Part shown: positions 25,623-33,368 of the stretch, piece after piece
How positions within the stretch are numbered: the first letter of the stretch is position 1
Layout: the number at the start of each line of letters is the position of its first letter
Assembly: GCA_025937785.1 (NCBI GenBank)
Contig: JAICQQ010000077.1
Span: 1 to 33,632 of the forward strand
Length of the DNA: 33,632 nucleotides
Reading direction: 5' to 3'
DNA from: Polyangiaceae bacterium
Lineage (GTDB): Bacteria > Myxococcota_A > Polyangia > Polyangiales > Polyangiaceae
The notes under the pieces: generated by a model
The model's database searches: none
What the model saw: the letters and a program-made list of their open reading frames with translations, nothing else
Told to the model about the DNA's origin: nothing
Translations under genes and position numbers: made by a program

Positions 25623-26446
25623 GGAGCGGCCTCGCCGTCCAGCGAATACTCGGTGAGCTCCTCCGTCTGGGCTCCCACCTCCTTGACCTTGCCGACACCG
25701 CGTACGTACCAGTACTCTTTCGACGAGTCTCCCGCCGTTTTGCGAAGGTGCACGGCGTGCTCGAAGGTGCCAGCAGGCACGGTCACGGTCTCGTCGGCGG
25801 ACAACACCGTCCAGTGCTCGCGCACGTCGTGCGTGGCGGGGGGGCGACCTACCTCCAACTTCGTCTCCGAATACACCTCTATCCAGGCGCTGTCTTCGAG
25901 CATGCGCGCCTCTGATCCGTCGATATGCAGCTTCGGTGGATCCCAGTGCTCTTCGAGCTGCAGCTCGCCGGTCCTGGCGCCGAACGCCTGCTCGCGGTAG
26001 CGCACGATACGCTGAGGAGCGTCCGTGGCAGGACCTTGCCAGCTCTCGGTGCGGTCAGTCCCATCGGCGCCTTTGATCGTGACGACATGGAAGGCCGAGC
26101 GTTCGGCGTGCGGACCGCTGCCGCCCACCTCTTCGAGCTCGCCGACGGTCGTGACCTTCAACGACTGCCGGCCATCCTGCGTCACGCGATACGACCAGCG
26201 ACTGCCGGTCTGCCACGGAAGGAGCGACCCAGAAGGCAACTCGCCGCCGTCACCGCCGTCACCGCCCTCGCCGGCCACGCCGACTTGGCCCCCTCGACCC
26301 CCGTCGCCGCCAGCCCCCGACGAGCCCCCGTGTCCCGACGTATTCGTATTGTCAGCGGGGTCGACGCTCCCGCAGCCAAGCGCGACGCAGGCCACGCCGA
26401 CGAAGCCTGACAGGTCCAGCAGCCGTTCGAGGGTTCGAAATGTCAT
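25619..26446 (-). CDS. Hypothetical lipoprotein in the CotH/VTC operon
   Basis: About 275 residues. The N-terminus has a hydrophobic stretch and lipobox-like ALGC (Cys25), then a Gly/Asp/Ser-rich spacer (about 38-68) and a globular beta-rich domain from about 75. That domain has the motifs LPWQTGSRWSYRV and VTVPAGTFEHAVHLRK, plus a late YWYVRGVGKVKE. Such a pattern recalls secreted DUF3108-like proteins in which a tested surface reading ends in a 'YWYVRGVGKV' strand; that is a loose resemblance only. The ATG at 26446 has GAGG 6 nt upstream, so I prefer it over an ATG at 26458. It overlaps the VTC gene by 4 bp; its function is unknown. Confidence 0.85.
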   Translation of the reverse strand: MTFRTLERLLDLSGFVGVACVALGCGSVDPADNTNTSGHGGSSGAGGDGGRGGQVGVAGEGGDGGDGGELPSGSLLPWQTGSRWSYRVTQDGRQSLKVTTVGELEEVGGSGPHAERSAFHVVTIKGADGTDRTESWQGPATDAPQRIVRYREQAFGARTGELQLEEHWDPPKLHIDGSEARMLEDSAWIEVYSETKLEVGRPPATHDVREHWTVLSADETVTVPAGTFEHAVHLRKTAGDSSKEYWYVRGVGKVKEVGAQTEELTEYSLDGEAAP

Positions 26447-26454
26447 GGAATGCC

Positions 26455-27135
26455 TCATTCGCCGAGAGCGACCCGGCTCACGCCGGGCACGTTGTTGGTG
26501 TGCAGAATTTCGCGGATGGTGGCCGCGTCCATATTCCCCCGAAGATCCAGCTCCACCACCAGCTTGCCGCTGTCTTTTCCGAGCTCCGCGCGCTGGCTCG
26601 ACAGCTCTACCACGCGGGTGTTGCGGAACAGCTTGGCGATCTGCGGCCAGATGAGCGGCGGATCGTCGGCGTTGATCGTGACCAAGGTACGCTTCGAGCG
26701 GTTCTTGGTCGTGCCGTCGAACACGAGCAGCAGCACGCTGACGAACACCGTGCCGGCGATCGCCATCATCGACATGCCCAGGCCGCAGGCCATGCCGATC
26801 CCGATCATGACGAACATGACCGCAGCGTCTCGGGGATCGCTGATGCCGGATCGAAAGCGGATGAAGGAGCCGAGACCGACCAGCCCGAACGCCCGCGCCA
26901 CGTTGTCGCCGATGACAACGACCATCAACGCGCCCGCGGCGGCGATCAGCGTCTGGGTTTGCGCTCCCTGAAGCGCCGGCGGTGACGTGAATGGCATCAG
27001 CTTGCGCCACACACGGTAGGCCACGGCCGCGCCGAGCAGCGTGGCCAGCGCCATACGCAAGAGAAGCTCGACCAGAGCGGCCGCTGTCATCGGGCCGCTT
27101 CCGAGGGCGTGTTCGAAGTCGAAGGCGAAGGGCAA
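26455..27135 (-). CDS. DUF4956 membrane protein
   Basis: 226 residues with about four transmembrane helices (near 18-40, 60-77, 104-120 and 122-140) and a cytoplasmic C-terminal domain of about 85 residues that looks ACT/ferredoxin-like. The signature GLVGLGSFIRFRSGISDPRD (84-103) is typical of DUF4956, related to the MgtC/SapB type. I use the TTG at 27135 because AAGGA lies 9 nt upstream; an ATG at 27090 is the alternative. DUF4956 genes are repeatedly found next to VTC-domain and CotH genes, and both are in this operon. A transport or sensing role is inferred only. Its stop lies just inside the region leading to the lipoprotein start. Confidence 0.9.
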   Translation of the reverse strand: MPFAFDFEHALGSGPMTAAALVELLLRMALATLLGAAVAYRVWRKLMPFTSPPALQGAQTQTLIAAAGALMVVVIGDNVARAFGLVGLGSFIRFRSGISDPRDAAVMFVMIGIGMACGLGMSMMAIAGTVFVSVLLLVFDGTTKNRSKRTLVTINADDPPLIWPQIAKLFRNTRVVELSSQRAELGKDSGKLVVELDLRGNMDAATIREILHTNNVPGVSRVALGE

Positions 27136-27149
27136 GGTGGGGGTTCCTT

Positions 27150-28844
27150 TTATGTGTCCGGCGGGGGTGCGACGCGGTGCAGCCCGAGCGCGATGCGGGC
27201 CACGTGCCTCAGCAACGATACGTCGTCAGGGTACGCTGCGAGCTGGCGTTCGATGACCGCCCGGCCGCGTTCAGTATCGGCGAGCGGGCCGAGCGTCTTG
27301 ACCACGCTCGACGGCCAAGTATCGTAGCTCGCTTCGCGGAGCGTCCATGCTTCTGGGCTGTCGACGCCCTCGAAGCCGTCCAGCGCTTCTTTGCAACGGC
27401 GCGCTACCTGCTGGCGCAGGCGCCAGGCCGCGGGTTCCGCGCAACCGTTCAAGCTGTGCATCACCACTTTCGGGGCGTACTCGAGGGCCTGCTCCCTCCA
27501 GAGCCAGCTCTGGGGGTCGTACACGCCGGCCAGAGAAGCGAGGGCGGCAACCGGGGCGACGCTCCGCGCTTGGCGCCGTAAGTGCCAAGCCGCATCCGTG
27601 CTCGAGCCGGTGACGGAGCGGGCCAGCGCGCGCGCAAACTCGTAGCTGGTCGAGATGACCTCGCCGCGCAGCGTCAGGAGCCGCTCGCGCATCGCCCAGG
27701 CGCGGGGGTCGTCCAGCCCGGCCAGCGACGCGAGCGTGGCCTGCGGTTCGCACTCGCACCAGCGGTCACGCGCAGCCCAAGCGCGAGCGTCAGTCGAACC
27801 GCTGAGACACAGCAACGCTTCGGAAGGGACGACGGCCTCCAGCTCTTGCCACAGCGTCCAGCCTTCCGGGCTGCGCAGCCCGCCGCGCAGCGAGCGCAGC
27901 ACCAAGTCCGGCTGCGTCGCCGAAAGCTCGCGGCGCAAACGCTGGCTCTCGGCGTCGTTCAAAGCGCGCAGTGCGTTCAGCACCGCTCTGGGCGCGACCT
28001 CCGCAAGCCGGCGCCGTCGCGCATCGACCGGAGTGCCATACATGCCACCGAGCAGGTATGCGGCCAGCGCAGGCTCGCGCTCGCCGAGCTCGTCCACCCT
28101 GGACAGGAAGTGCTCGAGGGCCGCTGTCGCGCTTGGGAGCCGCAGTGGCGGCGACGTTCGCTGCGATTGCGCGGCGCGATAGGCGGCGACAGCCCGAGCG
28201 GGGCCCTCGTTGCGCGCTCGTCCAATCAGCTCGACGACGCGCTGCACGCTTTCTTCGAGTGAGCCGTGGTTGACCACCACGAACCAACGTTCGGGATCGG
28301 AGGCGGCGAGCTCGAGGTAGCCCTCACGCAGCCGCTCGGGCAGGCCCGCACCGGACAGCCCTTTACGCCCGGGAGGCCCCTGCCTGCCCCCGTCCAGTTT
28401 CCTGAGCTTGCGCCGAGCGTTGGCGATCGCAGGATCCACATCGACCCAAATCACCAGGTCGGGCTCGAGCCCGGCGGCGGCCGCCGTCAGGATCGGGCGC
28501 ACGAAGCTTTCGTCGAGCCCACGAGCATGGCGAGCCAGCACTTCGGACGTATACAGGAAGCGGTCGGCCAGCACGATGTCGTGGCAAGCCAGGGCTGGCC
28601 GCAGCGTTTCGTTCATCAACTGGACGTCGCGTGCCACGTACAGCAGGAACTCGGCCTCCCAGCAGAGCTCCAAGTGCTGAGAATTCCGGGTGAATTCTCG
28701 AATGCCTTCGACGATCGGGGAAGCGAAGCGACCCTCGGCGCGCAGGTGCTTCACCGATTGGCCCTGACGGGCCAGTTCGGCTGCGACTCGGTTCGAGATC
28801 GAAGTTTTGCCGCTGCCGTCGATGCCTTCGAACACCACGAACAT
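27150..28844 (-). CDS. Thymidylate-kinase-like P-loop domain fused to 27-residue repeats
   Basis: 564 residues. Residues 1-212 resemble thymidylate kinase: P-loop GIDGSGKT (7-14), DRF (94-96, in VLADRFLYTS) and the strand VIWVDVDPAIANARR (131-145). A Gly/Arg-rich stretch (147-168) stands in the LID region. A linker follows, then from about 277 to 525 there are about nine copies of a 27-residue unit. The consensus is roughly R-x2-L-x4-P-x2-VL-x-SL-x-G-x2-D-P-x-AW-x-L, and one copy has a 10-residue insertion. The repeats should form a helical solenoid of HEAT/PBS-lyase type. The ATG overlaps the porin stop by one base. The context and the fusion argue against housekeeping dTMP synthesis. The true substrate is unknown. 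Confidence 0.85.
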   Translation of the reverse strand: MFVVFEGIDGSGKTSISNRVAAELARQGQSVKHLRAEGRFASPIVEGIREFTRNSQHLELCWEAEFLLYVARDVQLMNETLRPALACHDIVLADRFLYTSEVLARHARGLDESFVRPILTAAAAGLEPDLVIWVDVDPAIANARRKLRKLDGGRQGPPGRKGLSGAGLPERLREGYLELAASDPERWFVVVNHGSLEESVQRVVELIGRARNEGPARAVAAYRAAQSQRTSPPLRLPSATAALEHFLSRVDELGEREPALAAYLLGGMYGTPVDARRRRLAEVAPRAVLNALRALNDAESQRLRRELSATQPDLVLRSLRGGLRSPEGWTLWQELEAVVPSEALLCLSGSTDARAWAARDRWCECEPQATLASLAGLDDPRAWAMRERLLTLRGEVISTSYEFARALARSVTGSSTDAAWHLRRQARSVAPVAALASLAGVYDPQSWLWREQALEYAPKVVMHSLNGCAEPAAWRLRQQVARRCKEALDGFEGVDSPEAWTLREASYDTWPSSVVKTLGPLADTERGRAVIERQLAAYPDDVSLLRHVARIALGLHRVAPPPDT

Positions 28845-30295
28845 CAGAAGCGAGCCCCCGCTTGCAGCAAGAGTCCCCGGCGATCGGGTTCCTGTTGGTC
28901 GAGGTAGCCACTCGGAAAATTGCGCTGAGCGGCGTTCAGCTCGCCCTGCAGCGTCAGCCGCGCGCGATCCCAGAACCCAACGTTCAGCCCGAGCGCCGCT
29001 TCCAGGGCGAAGTCCGACACCACCTCGGTGTCGGGATCCAGCGCTGCGAAATAGCCGAACGGCTCGAGATAGGGGGTACCCAGAGCCGTGCCGCCGAAGC
29101 GATAGCCGACCAGAGCGCGCGTGGCGACGAAGACTGCTTCTTCGTCTTGGCCGGGTTTGTCTTCGTGCACGTAGAAGCTCTCCCCCGCGGTGCCGTCGAG
29201 CCAGATGCGCAGCCCACCGCTCTCGAAGGTCTGATCGTATTTGGCGTCGAGCCCGAAGCTCTCATAGTGCTGTGTTTCGCCCAGATCCGGCGAGCCTACG
29301 CGGTGCTCGTACCAACCCGCGACCTCCACGTCGAAAATCTCGAGCTCGGCGCGCGCGGCGATACTTTGCGCTTCGAGCGACGTTTTCTCGATCAGCGCGA
29401 CGTCTCGGTCGCCCGGCGCGACCTCTTGCAACACCGTTCCCTGGAATGCCCCGAGCGTGAAGCGGGGCTTGACGCCACCTTTGCCACGGTAACCCAGCAT
29501 CAGACCTGGGTGGCGCCCAGCCACGTCGAGCCAATCGACCAAGAGATCGTGCACGAACCCACGCCGGACCAACGGCAGTTTCCAGGACGACTCGAGCTCC
29601 AAGCGGGCGCTGGGCATCTTGAACTGACCAGCGCGTGCGAAGAGGCGCTTGCCCGCTTGAAGGTATGCGTCCTTCACCTCCGGATCACCTGCGACTTCCA
29701 ACTCGAGCTCGGCCGATAGCCACGGCAACGGGGACTGGTACTCGAGGCCCGCACGAGCGCTAGCGAGCGAGAGATCCAACGAAGTGATCTCGCGACTCTC
29801 GATGTTGCCGCTGTCTCCGACGACCTCTTCTCGTCGGTGGTCGAGCTCGGCCAAAACGAAGACGCGACCCTTGATCTGAAAGCTGCCGGCGTCCCCGAGC
29901 TCGGGTGCTGGCAAATCGGCGGAGACGGCCTCCGCGCCGGCAGGCGAGTCGGGCGCGGTGCCCTCGGGTAATGGGACTTCGTGAGCCGCCGGCGGGGGAG
30001 GAGGAACAGTCGTTGGCGGCGTAGTTGGTGGCGGCGCAGTTGGTGGCGGCGCAGCTGGTGGCGGCGTAGGTGCTGGCGGCGCAGTTGGTGGGGGGGGCGA
30101 CACGGGCACCGGAGGTGCTTCCGCCTCGTCCGTGGGTACACGCTCTGCTTCGGCAGGTACGGGCGCGTCCGCTGGCAAGGGCTGTGCCGCGACCTTGCCA
30201 GCAGTTGCACCGAGAAACAGCAGCGAGCTCGCCATCAACCAGTACTCTTGACCGACGACCGACATGCGAGCCGGCGGGCGCGTGGGGGTTTGCAT
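28844..30295 (-). CDS. Outer-membrane porin of phosphate-selective O/P type
   Basis: 483 residues with a signal sequence (hydrophobic MASSLLFLGATAGKVAAQ, cleavage likely after the AQ), a Pro/Thr-rich periplasmic linker (about 45-95), and then a long beta-barrel domain. The barrel has alternating short strands, ends in a C-terminal aromatic (GARF) and carries motifs seen in O/P porins: VKDAYLQA, FARAGQFKMPSARLELES and the PGLMLGYRGKG segment. The ATG at 30295 has AGGTAG 3 nt upstream of TCG-ATG, a credible ribosome-binding site, and lies 3 bp after the CotH stop. Substrate preference for phosphate or polyphosphate is inferred from the family name and operon neighbours and is not shown by a visible residue pattern. 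Confidence 0.8.
   Translation of the reverse strand: MQTPTRPPARMSVVGQEYWLMASSLLFLGATAGKVAAQPLPADAPVPAEAERVPTDEAEAPPVPVSPPPPTAPPAPTPPPAAPPPTAPPPTTPPTTVPPPPPAAHEVPLPEGTAPDSPAGAEAVSADLPAPELGDAGSFQIKGRVFVLAELDHRREEVVGDSGNIESREITSLDLSLASARAGLEYQSPLPWLSAELELEVAGDPEVKDAYLQAGKRLFARAGQFKMPSARLELESSWKLPLVRRGFVHDLLVDWLDVAGRHPGLMLGYRGKGGVKPRFTLGAFQGTVLQEVAPGDRDVALIEKTSLEAQSIAARAELEIFDVEVAGWYEHRVGSPDLGETQHYESFGLDAKYDQTFESGGLRIWLDGTAGESFYVHEDKPGQDEEAVFVATRALVGYRFGGTALGTPYLEPFGYFAALDPDTEVVSDFALEAALGLNVGFWDRARLTLQGELNAAQRNFPSGYLDQQEPDRRGLLLQAGARF
30009..30098 (-). repeat. 15-bp tandem repeat in the porin linker
   Basis: Six 15-bp units (30009-30023 to 30084-30098); two are identical (gttggtggcggcgca at 30024-30038 and 30039-30053). 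They encode 5-residue PPTAP-like repeats between signal peptide and barrel. Confidence 0.85.
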
Positions 30296-30298
30296 CGA

Positions 30299-31981
30299 CT
30301 ACCTGGCGACGCTGTACGCGGAGATGGGCGGGCACTCGCCAGGGCCACCGGCTTCGCCTCCCCCATCTGCGCCGGCTGCGCCACCCGCGCCGGGCGCGAA
30401 CGCAGGTTCACCGACCGGTGGCTCGCAACCACCTCCACAATTGTAGGGATAGTCGCAGTAGCCCCCACAATCCACTTGGCCGTATTCGCACGTCAGCGGC
30501 GGCTCGCGATTGCTCTCGAGCTCGTCGGGCAACGCCTCCAAGCGCGCGCTGAACCAATCGCGCAAGAATTCGTAGCGGCGATCATCACCCGGCCGCAGCA
30601 TACCTTCGGCCAAGAGCTCGTCGTAGACGCTGGTGAGCAACGCCTCTGGATCGAGGGCCGCGAAATCGGCGATCACGTCTTCGCACGTCTCGATGGTGTC
30701 GGCCCAGCATTCTGGATCGCTCTGACAACCTCGCGACGTCGAGTTGTTGCCGGGCAACGTCACGACGGGGTACCACTCTTGCCCGAGGCTGATGTCCACC
30801 GAGTAGGGCAGGTATTGGAAACGCCCATCTCCGCGTTCGACCAGCACCACGTTGTTCTGGTTGTGGAGCGCATCGTCTCCCGTTGCCAGCACCCAGGACA
30901 GGCATTGAAACCGATGGAACGAGGGCCAGTGGATCCAGTCCGCGAGGGCGGCCTTGTAGCCCTCGCCCTCGGGCGTCTCGAGCATCTTTTGCTCCAACTC
31001 TTTGACGCGCGTGTTGTCGCAGGCATCGAATTGGCAGTTATTTGGATCGTCGAAAATGCTCGGGACGAGGCCCGGCCCTCCGCCTATCGGCTCCGGATAG
31101 CCCGGGTCTTGAGCGAAGTCTCCGGCGAACTCCCACATGTTCACGCAGCCGCCACCCAGCTGGGTCTCCCAACGCTCACAAAAGCTGGGCTTGTAGCGCT
31201 CCACCAGCGTGTAGGGAACGGAGAGCTCGGGCCCCCAAACGTTGCTCGAAACCCAGGCGAAGGTGGTCAGCGGCGCTGGATAGTCGAGCCCCGCGTAAAG
31301 CTCCAGCACCAAGCGCTCCCGAAAGATGCTGCCGACCTGCCCGTTGTTGAAGCGTAGGTGCTCGAAGCCGTCGATGCGTTGCTCATCGATGAACTCATCC
31401 ACATCGACGTTGAGATTCGGGATCGAACGCCGGTTCCAAGCGCGCAGCGTCGACTGGCCCACGAGTTTGACTTGAACCTTGCCGTAGTCCGCCGTCTTGC
31501 CCGCTTTTCCGGCCGCCGTGATCCACAGGTGATCGACGTAGGTCGTGCCCTCGCTTCCGTCGGGGGTGTACAGGTCACCGTTCGGGAGGGGTTCGTCGAA
31601 GATGGGGCCGCCCCCCACCACCGCGTTCATGGTCTCGAGCTGCTCGTCCGAGACCGCGAACCAGTAGCGGTTGCCGACCACCCCGAAAATATCCAGATCG
31701 TGTTCGCCCACCTGCGCGTTGGCGACGGGCGCGCCCGGATAATCAGGTTGTGGGGCGCCCCCTTCACCTGCCGTCCCGGACGTGCCGCCACCAGAGGTTC
31801 CACCAACGCTGCTACTCCCCCCCGCGCCGCTCCCTCCGTTCGACCCGTAATAATGATGGTCGTGATAATGGTCGTCGGAACAAGCGGGCTGAAGCGCCGC
31901 CACGGGCAACGCGACCAGGGCGGGCAACGGCAGGCGACGAAGGTAGGTAGCAGCAGCTGAAGAAAGCGAAGGTCGAAGCAT
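30299..31981 (-). CDS. CotH-like kinase family lipoprotein
   Basis: 560 residues, first gene of the operon. An export signal ends at LQPAC (Cys34, weak lipobox), then a His-rich DDHYHDHHYYG (36-46) and a Gly/Ser/Thr linker (47-80). The CotH domain follows: VKLVGQSTLRAWNRRS (171-186), HLRFNNGQVGSIFRERLVLEL (208-228), VPYTLVERYKPSF (255-267), TGDDALHNQNNVVLV (367-381) and FQYLPYSVDISLG (388-400). CotH kinases are atypical secretory-pathway protein kinases with the metal-binding Asn/Asp near these last two motifs. Here the usual PWDxD reads PYSVD (392-396), so the first Asp seems replaced by Ser394. The C-terminus (507-535) is Cys-rich. It is a likely surface or periplasmic protein; activity is uncertain. 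Confidence 0.88.
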   Translation of the reverse strand: MLRPSLSSAAATYLRRLPLPALVALPVAALQPACSDDHYHDHHYYGSNGGSGAGGSSSVGGTSGGGTSGTAGEGGAPQPDYPGAPVANAQVGEHDLDIFGVVGNRYWFAVSDEQLETMNAVVGGGPIFDEPLPNGDLYTPDGSEGTTYVDHLWITAAGKAGKTADYGKVQVKLVGQSTLRAWNRRSIPNLNVDVDEFIDEQRIDGFEHLRFNNGQVGSIFRERLVLELYAGLDYPAPLTTFAWVSSNVWGPELSVPYTLVERYKPSFCERWETQLGGGCVNMWEFAGDFAQDPGYPEPIGGGPGLVPSIFDDPNNCQFDACDNTRVKELEQKMLETPEGEGYKAALADWIHWPSFHRFQCLSWVLATGDDALHNQNNVVLVERGDGRFQYLPYSVDISLGQEWYPVVTLPGNNSTSRGCQSDPECWADTIETCEDVIADFAALDPEALLTSVYDELLAEGMLRPGDDRRYEFLRDWFSARLEALPDELESNREPPLTCEYGQVDCGGYCDYPYNCGGGCEPPVGEPAFAPGAGGAAGADGGGEAGGPGECPPISAYSVAR

Positions 31982-32201
31982 GGGAGTTCCGCGGGCCGCG
32001 AGAGTGCAACCGTCATGCCGGTCAGGCCGGCCCGCTCCGAGGTAGATTTCGTGGGTGTGTTACTGAGTTTCAGGCGGACGCCATGGCCGCGCGATCAGCA
32101 AGTGGCACACTGGGGATGGCACGGTGGGCGTGGGACATCCTATGTATCGCTGGGCAGCTCGAGAACCGTCGCGTGTCACCCGGGGAAAGTGTTTTTTCCG
32201 T

Positions 32202-32220
32202 ATGGCATTGAAATTGCCAT
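32202..32220. promoter_or_regulatory. Operator-like palindrome upstream of the CotH operon
   Basis: ATGGCA (32202-32207), a 7-bp AT-rich centre, and TGCCAT (32215-32220) form an interrupted palindrome about 220 bp before the CotH start. The shape fits a dimeric regulator site; nothing identifies the regulator. Confidence 0.3.
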
Positions 32221-32363
32221 CCACCCTGCAGACGGAGCTGGCCCCGGAAATCACAGCGATCTGACACTTCGCTTCCGCATCAACGCGGGCCCATCGGCAC
32301 TGGCACTGGCATGCTGCCGGGACCCATGGCGTCGCCACACATCGGAAATCCCGAAGCGGGTGA

Positions 32364-32377
32364 CCGGAACATTCCGG
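32364..32377. repeat. Short inverted repeat after the lipoprotein gene
   Basis: CCGGAA / TTCCGG arms around a 2-bp centre lie 20 bp past the stop of the minus-strand lipoprotein gene. It could be part of a terminator or a protein-binding site. No T-tract follows. Confidence 0.3.
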
Positions 32378-32397
32378 ATCAGCTCAGCGCCATCTGG

Positions 32398-33366
32398 TCA
32401 TTCCCTGCCGGAGGGAACTTCGGCGTCGCTGGGCGCAGGCGCGGAACCGGTGTTGGCTCCGGTCATTTGAGCCCAGAGCGAATCCCGATTGGCCACGAGC
32501 TCACCGCGTGGCTTCAGTGTGAACACGCGCTCGATGTTCGACTTGCGCAGCGCCGTTTCGGTCGAGTCCGTGAGTACGACCTGCTCGATGATGCGCACCG
32601 ACTTTTCTTCGAACACTGGCGAAGCGGTGAGGCGGTACTGCACCGGCCCCGTAACGCCGGCCGCACTACCGTACTGCACCCGATCCAAGGGAATCTCCGC
32701 GGATGCATTCAGCTTGCCCGCGCTCATCACGTAGATGACGAGGGTGGTTTCGCAGTTGGACCCTGGCTTGGCCTTGCTGCAACCCTCGTCGCTGGCGGTG
32801 ACCAGGATGCGTGGGCCCATGCGCTCGAGCGAGAAACGCGAGTGCTTGGGCCGACCTTTGTAGGCGCCGATCGCGTAGACTTCCGCGTGGCCCTCGCGGG
32901 GGCGCACCAGCGCCAGCGGCCCTGCGGCGACGTCTTCGGCGAAGCTGTGGGTCCTCAACCAGACGATTTTGAACTTGTCTGCGGCAGGTGTGATGATTGC
33001 GTTCTTTGCCGGCGCCACGATCGCGCCGGTGCGCGAGCCTTCAGCGCCCACGAACTCTTGCCGGCTGAAGATCGGGCGCCCGGCGCAGTCGTTCGCCGAG
33101 ACGTCGACCGTCCCCGCCGCCGCGTCGTAGCTCGGCAGCACCATGACCCAGTAGTCTTCGGGCTTCAGCGCGGAGACGACGCCTTCTTCGCCGTGCCGCT
33201 CGAGGGCTTCGAGGCAAATGGGAACGGGGACTTCCCTGCGGGCTTGGTCCTCGCGCTTGGAGGATTCGACCGCGCTGGCGCAGCCCAAGCTCGGGGCGAG
33301 GGCTAGCGCCAGACTCGCCACAAAAAGCCAGGAGGGGCGACGGTTCCTGAGTAAGAGGCGCTTCAT
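32398..33366 (-). CDS. Hypothetical lipoprotein
   Basis: About 322 residues. MKRLLLRNRRPSWL and a hydrophobic stretch end in APSLGC (Cys29), a lipobox-like signal. The mature part is mostly beta, with Cys residues at about 51, 92 and a CSKAKPGSNC pair, and no domain I recognise. The C-terminus is Ser/Ala/Pro-rich. The ATG at 33366 gives a normal signal peptide; a GTG at 33372 in frame overlaps the upstream stop (GTGA) and is equally possible. It is coupled to the gene entering from the right edge and ends 416 bp before the CotH operon start, so it probably belongs to a separate transcript. Function unknown. Confidence 0.82.
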   Translation of the reverse strand: MKRLLLRNRRPSWLFVASLALALAPSLGCASAVESSKREDQARREVPVPICLEALERHGEEGVVSALKPEDYWVMVLPSYDAAAGTVDVSANDCAGRPIFSRQEFVGAEGSRTGAIVAPAKNAIITPAADKFKIVWLRTHSFAEDVAAGPLALVRPREGHAEVYAIGAYKGRPKHSRFSLERMGPRILVTASDEGCSKAKPGSNCETTLVIYVMSAGKLNASAEIPLDRVQYGSAAGVTGPVQYRLTASPVFEEKSVRIIEQVVLTDSTETALRKSNIERVFTLKPRGELVANRDSLWAQMTGANTGSAPAPSDAEVPSGRE

Positions 33367-33368
33367 GC

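Larger units (their letters stand above)
31982..32397. other. Intergenic region upstream of the CotH operon
   Basis: 416 bp with no convincing gene on either strand. It must contain the promoter of the CotH operon. A segment around 32184-32220 is more AT-rich than its surroundings, with a T6 run (32192-32197) inside a GGAAA/TTTCC inverted repeat and the palindrome listed separately. I could not define a -35/-10 pair; a minus-strand TACATA is near 32141 but has no good partner. Confidence 0.6.

Noticed and set aside
29981..31357. Plus-strand open frame (458 codons) opposite the porin and CotH genes
   Set aside because: It spans two genes on the other strand that both have clear family motifs; its own sequence begins with Arg/Trp repeats caused by the antisense of the Pro-rich linker.
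32310..32325. Sigma-54 promoter (TGGCAC then TGCT)
   Set aside because: The GG-to-GC distance is one base too short, and the site lies far from and poorly oriented to any gene start. Similar near-misses in the tssA and tagH upstream regions fail for the same reason.
32311..33306. Plus-strand open frame (331 codons) opposite the hypothetical lipoprotein
   Set aside because: The minus-strand frame has a signal peptide with a lipobox and a coupled upstream gene. The plus-strand translation is Arg/His-rich without domains.
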